Below, piece after piece: positions 42,015-50,169 of a DNA stretch of 64,000 nt (positions are counted from its first letter, which is position 1; every line of letters starts with the position of its first letter). The DNA is from Halomonas sp. CUBES01 (GTDB lineage Bacteria > Pseudomonadota > Gammaproteobacteria > Pseudomonadales > Halomonadaceae). The notes under the pieces were generated by a model. That model ran no database searches, was not told where the DNA came from, and saw nothing but the letters and a program-made list of their open reading frames with translations. The stretch spans positions 97,397 through 161,396 of the forward strand of contig NZ_JAJLLW010000008.1 in the NCBI RefSeq assembly GCF_020991005.1, written 5' to 3'. The position numbers and the translations under genes are program-made.

Positions 42015-42209
42015 TTACAGATTCGGCAGCATGCGCTGAATCAGCGCCTTGTCTGACGCGTGAATCTGCTTCATGCCGCGCAGCTGACGCTTACGCTTGG
42101 TCGACTTCTTGGTCAGGATGTGGCTACGAAAAGACTGCTTGTGCTTGAAGCCATTGGCGGTCTTTTTGAAGCGCTTTGCAGCACCACTGTTGCTTTTGAT
42201 TTTCGGCAT
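42015..42209 (-). CDS. rpmI: Ribosomal protein L35
   Basis: This 64-residue basic protein, [20 protein letters not shown], matches L35 exactly in length and motif. It lies between infC and rplT, the universal order in this phylum. The 81-bp infC-rpmI gap is where an L20-binding structure would be expected; I could not confirm one by eye. Confidence 0.98.
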   Translation of the reverse strand: MPKIKSNSGAAKRFKKTANGFKHKQSFRSHILTKKSTKRKRQLRGMKQIHASDKALIQRMLPNL

Positions 42210-42290
42210 GAGGATAACTCCGCTCGATGTTTTTTAGAAAATCCAGGGCCTGCTACCTGTAGAAGGCAGCCCGTTAACTTCGCCGTTGGA

Positions 42291-42830
42291 TCACTTCTTT
42301 TTCGGGGCAAGGATCATGATCATCTGGCGGCCTTCCATTTTTGGAAATGCTTCCACCGTTCCGATCTCTTCCAGGTCTGCCGCGATCCGTTCCATCAGCT
42401 TTCGGCCGATATCTTGGTGCGCCATTTCACGACCACGGAAGCGCAATGTGACCTTACCCTTGTCACCACCTTCCAAAAAGCGCGTCAGGTTTTTAAGCTT
42501 GACCTGATAGTCGCCTTCGTCGGTGCCAGGCCGGAATTTGACTTCCTTGACCTGGATTTGCTTTTGCTTTTTCTTTTGAGCCGCTTTTTGCTTTTTCTGC
42601 TCAAAAACGAATTTGCCGTAATCCATGATCTTGCAGACGATGGGATCGGCATTCGAGATTTGTACGAGATCCAAACCGGCGGTTTGAGCACGCTCCAACG
42701 CTTCGGTGGTGGGCACAACGCCCAACTGCTCACCTTCGCTGTCGATAAGACGTACTTCTTCTTCGGTAATTCGCTCGTTCATTGGTGGGCGCTTATCTGC
42801 TGGACGCCCTCGCTGATTGCTTCGCTTGAT
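42291..42830 (-). CDS. infC: Translation initiation factor IF-3, starting at an AUC codon
   Basis: IF-3 binds the 30S subunit and checks the start codon. The ATG-initiated frame (42782) gives only 163 residues and lacks the normal basic N-terminus. Reading upstream in frame gives ATC at 42830 followed by [15 protein letters not shown] and then [12 protein letters not shown], matching the E. coli start MKGGKRVQTARPNRIN in length and character. A strong site AAGGAG lies eight bases before ATC, overlapping the thrS stop. The full protein is 179 residues (E. coli 180). Known infC genes use rare AUU/AUC-type starts so that IF-3 limits its own synthesis. Motifs [18 protein letters not shown] and RFRGREMAH are intact. 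Confidence 0.93.
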   Translation of the reverse strand: MKRSNQRGRPADKRPPMNERITEEEVRLIDSEGEQLGVVPTTEALERAQTAGLDLVQISNADPIVCKIMDYGKFVFEQKKQKAAQKKKQKQIQVKEVKFRPGTDEGDYQVKLKNLTRFLEGGDKGKVTLRFRGREMAHQDIGRKLMERIAADLEEIGTVEAFPKMEGRQMIMILAPKKK

Positions 42831-42844
42831 CGGTCCGTCTCCTT
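42828..42844 (-). promoter_or_regulatory. infC ribosome-binding site and AUC start
   Basis: AAGGAG (minus strand, 42844-42839) overlaps the thrS TAA and is separated by eight bases from ATC 42830-42828. The close site argues for initiation at ATC and for coupling to thrS translation. Confidence 0.8.
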
Positions 42845-44765
42845 AGGCAATTGACGATGTCGCCAGGGCTGCTCGCTCTGCGCCAAAACGTTCGATGAAT
42901 GCATCGACCGTCATGGTGCCGAGATCTTCGCCGCTGCGAGTTCGCACGGCCACTGAGTCAGCGTCGACTTCCTTATCTCCTACCACCAGGAGATAGGGAA
43001 CTTTCTGTAACGTATGTTCGCGGATTTTAAAGCCGATTTTCTCGTTCCTCAAGTCCGCTTTTGCTCGCATGCCATTTTTTTGCAAACGCTGCTCTAAAGC
43101 AAGCGCATAATCACGCTGCGAATCGGTGATCGTCATGATAACGACCTGTTGCGGCGCGAGCCATAATGGCATTGCCCCCGCATAATGCTCAATCAGGATC
43201 CCCAAGAAACGCTCGAAGGAACCAAGAATCGCACGATGCAGCATGACCGGGGTCTTGCGGGCCCCGTCTTCGGCAACGTATTGCGCGCCGAGTCGCCCTG
43301 GCAAATTGAAATCGAGTTGTAGCGTACCACATTGCCACACGCGATTCAGGCAATCACGCAGGGCAAATTCGATTTTCGGGCCATAAAAGGCGCCCTCACC
43401 CGGCTGCAGATCCCATTCAAGCCCCGTGGCATTGAGCGCCGCCTCCAGCCCCTGTTCGGCCTGATCCCACATCGCTGCCTCACCCAGAAAGTCTTCAGGA
43501 CGCGTTGACAGCTTGAGTTCCACATCGTCAAAACCGAGCGTCTTGTATACCTGCAGCGTCAGCGCAATAAAAGCTTCTGCTTCCGCCTGAATCTGGCTTT
43601 CGGTACAAAAGATGTGCGCGTCGTCCTGGGTAAAGCCTCGTACGCGCATCAGGCCATGCAGCGAACCGGACGGCTCGTTGCGGTGACAGCTGCCGAACTC
43701 TGCCAGACGCAGCGGTAAATCACGGTAGCTCTTGAGTCCCTGATTAAACACCTGCACATGGCACGGGCAGTTCATCGGCTTGACGGCATATTCGCGTTTT
43801 TCCGACTCCGTGGTAAACATCAGTTCATTGTAGTGCCCCCAATGACCCGACTTTTTCCATAGCGAAAGATCCACGACCTGGGGCGTCTTGATTTCCTGGT
43901 ACCCATGCTCGCGCTGAATCTGGCGCATGTAATCTTCCAGCGCCTGGTACATCGTCCAACCATTGGGGTGCCAGAACACCATCCCCGGGGCTTCTTCCTG
44001 AAGATGAAACAGATCCATCTTGCGTGCCAGCTTGCGATGGTCGCGCTTTTCAGCCTCTTCGAGACGTTTCAGATACGCCTTGAGCTGCTTCTTGTCACCC
44101 CACGCCGTACCATAGATGCGCGTCAACATCGGGTTGGCGGCGTCACCGCGCCAGTAGGCACCAGCCAGCTTGGTCAGCTTGAATGCCTTGAGATGGCGGG
44201 TATTGGGCACATGCGGGCCACGACACATGTCCGTGTATTCTTCGTGGTGATACAACCGGATAGTGGCCCCTTCCGGAATATCCCGAACGATCTCTTGCTT
44301 GTAGGGTTCGTCGCGATGAAGAAAGGTTAGCATCGCTTGATCACGGTCGACATATTCGCGGACGACGTCATATTCGTGATCAATAAGCGCCTTCATGCGT
44401 GCTTCGATCGCCTCCAGATCATCGGAAGATACCGAGTCGCCAAATTCAATATCGTAATAGAAGCCATCTTCAATCACCGGCCCAATCGCCATCTTGGCAT
44501 TGGGGTACAGCTGCTTGACGGCGTGGCCGATCAGGTGGGCACAGGAATGCCTGATGATCTCCAGACCTTCCTGATCCCGAGCCGTCAGGATGGCAACGTC
44601 GGCGTCTTGCTCGATGAGATCGGCGGCATCCACCAGCACATCGTCAATCTTTCCTGCCACGCAGGCCTTGGCCAAACCAGGGCCAATGGACTCTGCCAGC
44701 TGCATGATGGAAAGCGGCGATTCGAACGTTCTCTGGCTGCCATCCGGCAGTGTCACAATGGGCAT
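42843..44765 (-). CDS. thrS: Threonyl-tRNA synthetase
   Basis: This 640-residue class II synthetase charges tRNA-Thr. It has an N-terminal TGS domain ([19 protein letters not shown]), an editing domain with [16 protein letters not shown], and a catalytic core with [27 protein letters not shown] (zinc cysteine) and [21 protein letters not shown] (split: [20 protein letters not shown]). A C-terminal anticodon domain follows. ATG 44765 is preferred because MPIVTLPDG is the family start and AAGGAC lies upstream; the frame is open 53 codons further without similarity. Its leader RNA has a tRNA-Thr anticodon mimic. It heads thrS-infC-rpmI-rplT-pheST-ihfA. Confidence 0.97.
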   Translation of the reverse strand: MPIVTLPDGSQRTFESPLSIMQLAESIGPGLAKACVAGKIDDVLVDAADLIEQDADVAILTARDQEGLEIIRHSCAHLIGHAVKQLYPNAKMAIGPVIEDGFYYDIEFGDSVSSDDLEAIEARMKALIDHEYDVVREYVDRDQAMLTFLHRDEPYKQEIVRDIPEGATIRLYHHEEYTDMCRGPHVPNTRHLKAFKLTKLAGAYWRGDAANPMLTRIYGTAWGDKKQLKAYLKRLEEAEKRDHRKLARKMDLFHLQEEAPGMVFWHPNGWTMYQALEDYMRQIQREHGYQEIKTPQVVDLSLWKKSGHWGHYNELMFTTESEKREYAVKPMNCPCHVQVFNQGLKSYRDLPLRLAEFGSCHRNEPSGSLHGLMRVRGFTQDDAHIFCTESQIQAEAEAFIALTLQVYKTLGFDDVELKLSTRPEDFLGEAAMWDQAEQGLEAALNATGLEWDLQPGEGAFYGPKIEFALRDCLNRVWQCGTLQLDFNLPGRLGAQYVAEDGARKTPVMLHRAILGSFERFLGILIEHYAGAMPLWLAPQQVVIMTITDSQRDYALALEQRLQKNGMRAKADLRNEKIGFKIREHTLQKVPYLLVVGDKEVDADSVAVRTRSGEDLGTMTVDAFIERFGAERAALATSSIA

Positions 44766-44788
44766 GCAAATTGTCCTTGAGCGCAGTG

Positions 44789-44830
44789 GTGATCCATACC
44801 AAGGATCACATATCGCTATCAATGAGATAG
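44789..44830 (-). promoter_or_regulatory. thrS leader operator mimicking the tRNA-Thr(GGU) anticodon arm
   Basis: On the minus strand GTGATCC (44809-44803) and GGATCAC (44795-44789) form a 7-bp stem with a 7-nt loop UUGGUAU. Loop positions equal U33, anticodon G34 G35 U36 and A37 of tRNA-Thr(GGU). A second hairpin (CTATC/GATAG, 44830-44816) lies six bases upstream. The main hairpin ends 23 nt before the thrS ATG. In E. coli, ThrRS binds two such hairpins ahead of its own start codon and blocks the ribosome. Function here is inferred from structure and position. Confidence 0.72.
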
Positions 44831-44884
44831 AAATGGGTGAAAAACAGTAACGGGCTGCAAGGCTAACAGATGACTGCTTGCGTA

Positions 44885-44918
44885 TAAATAAAAAACGGAG
44901 GGCACAAGCCCTCCGTTT
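44885..44918 (-). terminator. Intrinsic terminator of the ompA-like gene
   Basis: AAACGGAGGGC (44893-44903) pairs perfectly with GCCCTCCGTTT (44908-44918), loop of four. The minus-strand continuation is TTTATTTAT, giving six or more T after the stem. It separates the OmpA-like lipoprotein gene from thrS. Confidence 0.92.
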
Positions 44919-44971
44919 CATCATGGTTAACGCGTTTTAAAACCGTAAGATAAGCGCGTTAATTGCTTGCC

Positions 44972-45850
44972 TTAGTTCCACTCATCCAGCTCTACGCGAC
45001 GGTTTTCCGCACGGCCTTCTGCTGTTTCGTTGGTGGCGATGGGCTGCTCTTCGCCAAAGCCTTGCGCCATCATGCGATCAGAATCGACACCGCGCGAGGC
45101 AAGGTATTCCGTCACGGATTCAGCACGCGCCTGGGAAAGATCCATGTTGTACTGGTTAGAACCCACTGAATCGGTGTGACCTTCAATGCGTACACGCACG
45201 TCGGGATTATTCACCAGGCGCTCTGCAACGCCGTTGAGCACATTGCGAGCTTCAGAGGTCAGTTGCGCTGAGTCGAACTCGAAGTTTACTTCACGAAGCA
45301 CGACGCTATCCGGGCAGCCAAGTGAATTGACTTCTACGCCAGCAGGCGTGTTCGGACACTGATCGCGGTAGTTCGGAACGCCATCGTTGTCTGAATCTAG
45401 TGGGCAGCCATCTGCGTCAACGGCTACACCAGCAGGTGTACCGGGGCACTGGTCACGGAAGTCAGGCACGCCGTCGTTATCTGAATCCAACGGGCAACCT
45501 TCAGCATCGACCGCAGCGCCTGCCGGGATGTCGCCGCCAAAGCTGGGGCATTGCGGCTCTTCGGGCTCAGGGCGATTATCAGCGCACAGCATAGCACCAA
45601 TGGTGGCACCGGCGGTTGCACCAACAGCGGCACCTGTATCCTCGTCGGAGCTGCTGCTGGTTGCGTAACCGACGCTTCCGCCGATCACACTACCTGCCAG
45701 GCCACACACGAAGGGGTGCTGGTACCAGCTACGATCCCCACTAGCGCTCGCTTGGCTTTGCCCAGAAGATTGGGAGGCAGAGCTGGCACAGCCTGAAAGG
45801 CCAACTACCAATGCAGAACCGATTAGTAGGCCAGTCGTTGATTTTTTCAT
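44972..45850 (-). CDS. OmpA-family outer-membrane lipoprotein with thrombospondin type-3 repeats
   Basis: This 292-residue protein starts with a lipoprotein signal (MKKSTTGLLIGSALVVGLSG, then Cys21 in the lipobox LSGC). Next come a Ser/Gln-rich stretch, a glycine-zipper segment (about residues 49-90), then two calcium-binding-type repeats SDNDGVPDFRDQCPGTPAGV and SDNDGVPNYRDQCPNTPAGV. The C-terminal OmpA domain (about 185-290) binds peptidoglycan, with the GHTDSVGSNQYNMDLSQARA signature. It lacks the eight-strand barrel of classical OmpA and probably links the outer membrane to the wall. Good ribosome site AAGGAG; own terminator, so monocistronic. Confidence 0.9.
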   Translation of the reverse strand: MKKSTTGLLIGSALVVGLSGCASSASQSSGQSQASASGDRSWYQHPFVCGLAGSVIGGSVGYATSSSSDEDTGAAVGATAGATIGAMLCADNRPEPEEPQCPSFGGDIPAGAAVDAEGCPLDSDNDGVPDFRDQCPGTPAGVAVDADGCPLDSDNDGVPNYRDQCPNTPAGVEVNSLGCPDSVVLREVNFEFDSAQLTSEARNVLNGVAERLVNNPDVRVRIEGHTDSVGSNQYNMDLSQARAESVTEYLASRGVDSDRMMAQGFGEEQPIATNETAEGRAENRRVELDEWN

Positions 45851-46139
45851 GCAAGACTCCTTCTTGATCCAATGCTGAAATGGCCATTAGTGACCAAATC
45901 TATCCAATGCTTCTTTTTTTGAGCGAGAGCATCCATTTTTCGCCTGCCTAACATCGTATACGCTGGGCTTTTGCGATGTTAAGCGTTGACCGCAGTACTG
46001 AACCTGTATCCGCAGCAACTTGCCGATTTATCAACTTCTTGCTGACAACGACACCTTACAGCATAGCAAAATGAGTGCAGAGCGCACTAAATACCAACGG
46101 CTATGCTTAAAAAAAATGGCCGCGTGCGTTCCGAACAGT

Positions 46140-46607
46140 TCAATGCAACCCCTGCCCGCCTTTCTTGCGCCAGGCGATTACTGCCTGCGCGGCCGCTAAC
46201 ACGTCGCTGCGCATCTGTCTTTCGGCCTCAAGACGCTCGCGGTCTTCCTGCATGCGCTCGCGAGGCGTGAGCTGCTGCCTGGCCGAATGCGTCTTCAGAT
46301 GCTTCGTCTGTTCATAGAGCTGCGCAAACGCTTGAAAATCAGCCCGCTCGGTCAAACTTGGATCAATGATCTCCAGCAACACCTTGCAACGCCAGGCGCC
46401 TTCCGTCACGTCTACTTGCTCCTGCACCAGCGCCGCGGTGACCCAATCAAGGTTTTCCAGACTTTTCAGCTGGGCCTGCTGGTCTTCGGCGACGCGAAAC
46501 GCATCGCGACGCTTGACTTCCTGACGTAAACGATAGGCATAGACAGCCAGACCAGCGATCACGACCACCGCCAGCAACAAAAGTAAAAGTGCGCTCGTCA
46601 GACTCAT
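46140..46607 (-). CDS. DUF2489-like membrane-anchored protein
   Basis: This 155-residue protein has one N-terminal membrane helix (about residues 5-25), then a charged, mostly helical cytoplasmic part containing LDWVTAALVQEQVDVTEGAWRC (split at LVQEQVDVTEGAWRC) and LTPRERMQEDRERLEAER. This pattern matches the DUF2489 family of uncharacterised gammaproteobacterial proteins, by recall and not by search. It lies alone between ctaA and the OmpA-like gene. Function unknown. Confidence 0.7.
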   Translation of the reverse strand: MSLTSALLLLLLAVVVIAGLAVYAYRLRQEVKRRDAFRVAEDQQAQLKSLENLDWVTAALVQEQVDVTEGAWRCKVLLEIIDPSLTERADFQAFAQLYEQTKHLKTHSARQQLTPRERMQEDRERLEAERQMRSDVLAAAQAVIAWRKKGGQGLH

Positions 46608-46737
46608 GATACTCCTTACCCAAGCTTGGCAAATGCTTTACGGGAATTGTACACCTTGCCATGGCGACCTTACACCATCCAGCCCAATCCTGCTAACCAT
46701 ACGGCAGGACAAACGTGTCGAGGGCGCCCCCAGCCGG

Positions 46738-47859
46738 TTAGTCGCATTGAGGAGGACGGTGGTCGCTTTGCGTCACTGCCACTCGGGCATGCACGTTATC
46801 CGACGACGCCCCAAGCGCCCAGATACGCGGCCATCTGATGTTGCGACCGTACACGCGCACAGACCTGCCTGTCAGGGGACCATGGCGCCACCGCCACCAG
46901 GCAATTAAAAAGCTGACGGTCAGCGCCATCGCGCCGGCGGTGTGCAGCAATGCCAACCAGAGCGGCAGCCAGAAGATGACGCTTGCAATGCCAAGCATGA
47001 CCTGGAAACAGTAAATACTTAAAACACCTATCAGACCTCGAGCCGCCGTCTCGACACGCTGCCGCCACCACAGCAGCAGAATCGCGACCCCCAACAGCCC
47101 ACCCCAGACACGATGGGCGACGTGAATCGCCGTACGGGCATCTGCGTGCAGCTGTCCGTGCAGATAGTTCGGCCCCACTGTCTGGGTTAAATGGAAGCCT
47201 TCACCCAGGTCCATCTGAGGCCACCACTGGCCATTGCAGGACGGAAACCCCTGGCACGACAGACCCGCATAGTTGCTAGACACCCAGCCACCCAAGGCTA
47301 ACTGGCCTGCCAGCAGGGCAGCGACCAGCCACCAGCAGGCCGTGGCCTGGCGCGGGCTCGACGTCACACCTCGCGGGAATGTCCTGAGACGGCAATAAAG
47401 CCATACAAAAAGTAGAAGAATCCCCATCCCCCCTAGTAAATGAAGGGTCACTACCTGAGGCCATAAGGAGAGCGTTACCGTTAACGCCCCAAATATCCCC
47501 TGAACCAGAACGGCCAACATCAAGAAAAGACTAACCCGCCATGGGTATCCCGACATTTTTCTCAACGGCCAGCCCAGCCAGAGGAGCAGCAAGACGGTCG
47601 CCCCCAGCACCGTGGCGATATAACGATGCAGCATTTCAAGCCAGGCTTTTGACGTCTCAAGCGGGAAAGCGGGAAATCTGACCGCTGCGTCGTCAGCGCT
47701 GGGTACCACCCACTGGCCATAGCACCCTGGCCAATCCGGGCATCCCAGCCCGGCGTCAGACAAGCGGGTCCATGCCCCCACCAGCATCACCAATGCCGTC
47801 AAGGCAACGCCCACAAACGAAAGCCCTCTTACAATGGCCACACGCTGATAATCCACCAT
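46738..47859 (-). CDS. ctaA: Heme A synthase CtaA (COX15 family)
   Basis: This 373-residue inner-membrane enzyme oxidises heme O to heme A for cytochrome oxidase. It has about eight membrane helices, and the first periplasmic loop has GAWTRLSDAGLGCPDWPGCYG with a cysteine pair; a second copy reads YAGLSCQGFPSCNGQW. Conserved histidines occur in LEMLHRYIA, VTLHLLGG, AIHVAHRVWG and LLHTAGA. ATG 47859 follows GGAGGG. ctaB (heme O synthase) and a classic SCO gene usually follow but are absent here; the next gene is DUF2489. Confidence 0.93.
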   Translation of the reverse strand: MVDYQRVAIVRGLSFVGVALTALVMLVGAWTRLSDAGLGCPDWPGCYGQWVVPSADDAAVRFPAFPLETSKAWLEMLHRYIATVLGATVLLLLWLGWPLRKMSGYPWRVSLFLMLAVLVQGIFGALTVTLSLWPQVVTLHLLGGMGILLLFVWLYCRLRTFPRGVTSSPRQATACWWLVAALLAGQLALGGWVSSNYAGLSCQGFPSCNGQWWPQMDLGEGFHLTQTVGPNYLHGQLHADARTAIHVAHRVWGGLLGVAILLLWWRQRVETAARGLIGVLSIYCFQVMLGIASVIFWLPLWLALLHTAGAMALTVSFLIAWWRWRHGPLTGRSVRVYGRNIRWPRIWALGASSDNVHARVAVTQSDHRPPQCD

Positions 47860-47894
47860 TGAGCAACCCTCCGTGACCGAGCACAAGCAACCGC

Positions 47895-48410
47895 CTACCT
47901 GGCATTCACCTTGAACAAATGCTGGGTATCATCGAGTATGTCCGCCGCCGGCACTGACGCCGAAAACGCCAGCGCCGGCCGCCCTTCAGGGTCAATCAAC
48001 CACACCTTATTTGGCTGGCTCCAGCGAGGCGTTTCACGCCACGCCGCCAACGCCTCGCCAGGCAGAGGCTCTCCCTCACCGCCTATGCTCATGCGCGTCA
48101 AACGATTGGCGTCGCGCCCCAGGGCGCGGTGCATGCGCCAAAGGAGATCGCGTCTTTCCGCACACTGCAGTGAGCAATCGAACGCCAATATCCAGCGTCC
48201 TTCAGAAACTGGGGCGTCTGACATCGGCGCAATGGGCCAGAGTTCAAAGCTTGGCACCTGATCGGTGGGTGACCCATGCGCCGTTGTTTCGTCAGGAACG
48301 CCGATACGCCACTCGACCATGCCCCAGGCGGTAACGATGGGCGCTGCAAAAATGATGAAGATGAGCAGGAGCTTGATCCGCTGACGTGCAACATGATTAA
48401 CGACTGCCAT
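47895..48410 (-). CDS. SCO-like thioredoxin-fold membrane protein of the oxidase locus
   Basis: This 171-residue protein has one N-terminal membrane helix (about residues 10-32) and a periplasmic part. FDCSLQCAERRDLLWRMHRA contains a CxxxC pair (Cys79 and Cys83), the arrangement of SCO copper chaperones, and the C-terminal NKVWLIDPEGRPALAFS resembles the last strands of a thioredoxin fold. The distal SCO histidine is not obvious. Proteins in this position in Pseudomonas oxidase loci are annotated only as hypothetical. Start ATG 48410 overlaps the SURF1 end by 14 bp; an ATG-like start 24 bases upstream is less likely because GGGAGA precedes 48410. A role in CuA maturation is inferred. Confidence 0.72.
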   Translation of the reverse strand: MAVVNHVARQRIKLLLIFIIFAAPIVTAWGMVEWRIGVPDETTAHGSPTDQVPSFELWPIAPMSDAPVSEGRWILAFDCSLQCAERRDLLWRMHRALGRDANRLTRMSIGGEGEPLPGEALAAWRETPRWSQPNKVWLIDPEGRPALAFSASVPAADILDDTQHLFKVNAR

Positions 48411-49131
48411 GGTTATTCTCCCGGTCAGTTTCACGGCTGGAATGGAAATAGCGCCTGCCCACCCACATCGTAATCAACGCCACCAACGCCAGCCCCCACC
48501 ATTGAAATGCGTAGGCAAGGTGCCTGCTGGCGGGCATCACGTTGGCCTGCCACCAGGTCGAAAAGACACCGTCACCGGCTTGCGCATGCACCCAGCCCTG
48601 GTAACGAAACTCGGGCACGACGTCTTGCCAGGGCGCTAGGCTGATAGTTTGAAGCCGCGTCCCTTCAACGTTAGGCCCGAACAGCAAGCCATCATCGTTG
48701 GCAGGCTGCCATTCGCCCGTTAATGTCACCGCCTGTTCTGGCGTTGAGACACTGGGAGGTGCACGGGTCGTACCGGTTTCGACAAAACCACGCTGGATCA
48801 ACCAATAGTGGCCAAACTTGTCTTTGAGAGGGGTGAGAACAGCAACCCCCAAGCGGCCATCAAGAATACGGTTATCTAAAAAAAAGCTATGCTCCGACAT
48901 ATACTCACCGTTGAGGGTGAGCTCTGCCCCCTCAGCAGGCGCGATCCGGGGGTTGACCAGTGCAGGGGCATTGTCTCTCAACGCCGCCGCTACCTGCTTG
49001 GTGTCGGCCCGCTCCCACTGCCATGCGCCAAGGAAAGCCCCAAGCAACGCCAGGAGCAACCAGAACACATACCAGCCGTAACGACGCCAGCGAGATAGGG
49101 AATGTTTATTTATGCTACTTAAATCACTCAT
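48397..49131 (-). CDS. SURF1-family cytochrome oxidase assembly protein
   Basis: This protein of about 244 residues has two membrane helices, one near the N-terminus (about 22-42) and one near the C-terminus (about 210-228), flanking a periplasmic domain. The LGAWQWERADTKQ and DNRILDGRLGVAVLTPLKD regions and AYAFQWWGLALVALI near the end are SURF1 hallmarks. SURF1 helps insert heme a into oxidase subunit I. The start could be ATG 49131, 49137 or 49152; any of them overlaps the 5' end of the divergent DUF2909 gene. Confidence 0.88.
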   Translation of the reverse strand: MSDLSSINKHSLSRWRRYGWYVFWLLLALLGAFLGAWQWERADTKQVAAALRDNAPALVNPRIAPAEGAELTLNGEYMSEHSFFLDNRILDGRLGVAVLTPLKDKFGHYWLIQRGFVETGTTRAPPSVSTPEQAVTLTGEWQPANDDGLLFGPNVEGTRLQTISLAPWQDVVPEFRYQGWVHAQAGDGVFSTWWQANVMPASRHLAYAFQWWGLALVALITMWVGRRYFHSSRETDRENNHGSR

Positions 49132-49303
49132 TATCATTGTTTTTATCGCCATGTTGCTCAGTTTAGCGGTAGGCGCTGGCTACCTGTTACGCGATGACAC
49201 GTCCTCTAAACGGCTATTAACCTCGTTGAAATGGCGCATAGGCTTCGCCATCCTGCTGTTAGTACTGATTAGCTATGGCTTTCTCAGCGGCCAGCTCACC
49301 TGA
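49112..49303 (+). CDS. Twin-transmembrane small protein, DUF2909 family
   Basis: This 63-residue protein consists of two membrane helices (about residues 3-24 and 41-60) with a short charged loop RDDTSSKRLLTSLKWRIG. It matches the DUF2909 family found between coxC and SURF1 genes in Pseudomonas and relatives. It is the only plus-strand gene in this locus: its 5' end overlaps the SURF1 start and its stop is 4 bp from the coxC stop. Function unknown; position suggests oxidase assembly or stability. Confidence 0.8.
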   Translation: MLLKSLIIIVFIAMLLSLAVGAGYLLRDDTSSKRLLTSLKWRIGFAILLLVLISYGFLSGQLT

Positions 49304-49307
49304 CCCT

Positions 49308-50168
49308 TCACACCACATACACGAAAATAAATAACCCAAGCCATACAACATCGACAAAATGCCAATACCAGCAGGAGGCCTCGAACGCAAAATGCTGCGA
49401 ATCCGAGAAATGTCCCCGTATAATTCGCACCAGCATGGCAACGAGTATCAAGGTGCCAATAATCACGTGAACACCATGGAACCCCGTTAATATAAAGAAC
49501 GTAGAGCCAAAAATACCCGCTTCCAGTGTAATGCCATAGTGCTGATAGGCTTCGTAGTACTCGACGCCTTGAATAAAGATAAAGCAGGTGCCCAGCACTA
49601 CCGTCCCCGCCAGCCAGTTTCTGCACAGCTTGCGATACCCTGACTTCAAAGCCTCGTGGGAAATCGTCAATGTAATACTGGACGTCACTAGCAATAAGGT
49701 ATTTACCAACGGTAGTTGCCATGGGCTAAATACGTTATCGGGGCCTGACACTGAACTATCGGGCGGGTTTAACAAAGGCCATTGGGCAATAAAGTCGGGC
49801 CACAAAAGCGCAGAAACGCCTTTGGCGCCTTCACCCCCTAACCAGGGAATCGCAAAGGTTCTTACGTAAAAAAGCGCGCCAAAAAAAGCGGCAAAAAACA
49901 TGATTTCAGAAAATATGAACCACCCCATCCCCCACCGGAATGAGCGATCCATCTGACTGTCGTAGAGACCCAACTGAGATTCATTTATGACGTCGCGAAA
50001 CCAAAAACCCATCACCGCTAAAATGGACAGGAAGCCTATTGCGATCAACAATGTCGCAGAGCCATAAACCAGTTGATACCCCAGCCCCACCATCAGTAAA
50101 CCAACGGCGACAGAGCCCAGAATCGGCCAATGGCTTTTGGCCGGAACATAGTAGCTTGCATTACTCAT
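49308..50168 (-). CDS. coxC: Cytochrome c oxidase subunit III
   Basis: This 286-residue subunit III has seven predicted membrane helices and the motifs MGWFIFSEIMFFAAFFGAL, ITLTISHEALKSG and LTGFHGVHVIIGT, ending ASCWYWHFVDVVWLGLFIFV (family C-terminus). It stabilises the oxidase core. It starts one base after the ctaG stop. Encoded with subunits I and II in the order coxB-coxA-ctaG-coxC. Confidence 0.96.
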   Translation of the reverse strand: MSNASYYVPAKSHWPILGSVAVGLLMVGLGYQLVYGSATLLIAIGFLSILAVMGFWFRDVINESQLGLYDSQMDRSFRWGMGWFIFSEIMFFAAFFGALFYVRTFAIPWLGGEGAKGVSALLWPDFIAQWPLLNPPDSSVSGPDNVFSPWQLPLVNTLLLVTSSITLTISHEALKSGYRKLCRNWLAGTVVLGTCFIFIQGVEYYEAYQHYGITLEAGIFGSTFFILTGFHGVHVIIGTLILVAMLVRIIRGHFSDSQHFAFEASCWYWHFVDVVWLGLFIFVYVV

Positions 50169-50169
50169 A

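Noticed and set aside
42291..42782. infC beginning at ATG 42782
   Set aside because: It would remove the basic N-terminus and about 16 residues; the upstream ATC has a strong ribosome site at the right distance and restores the family length.
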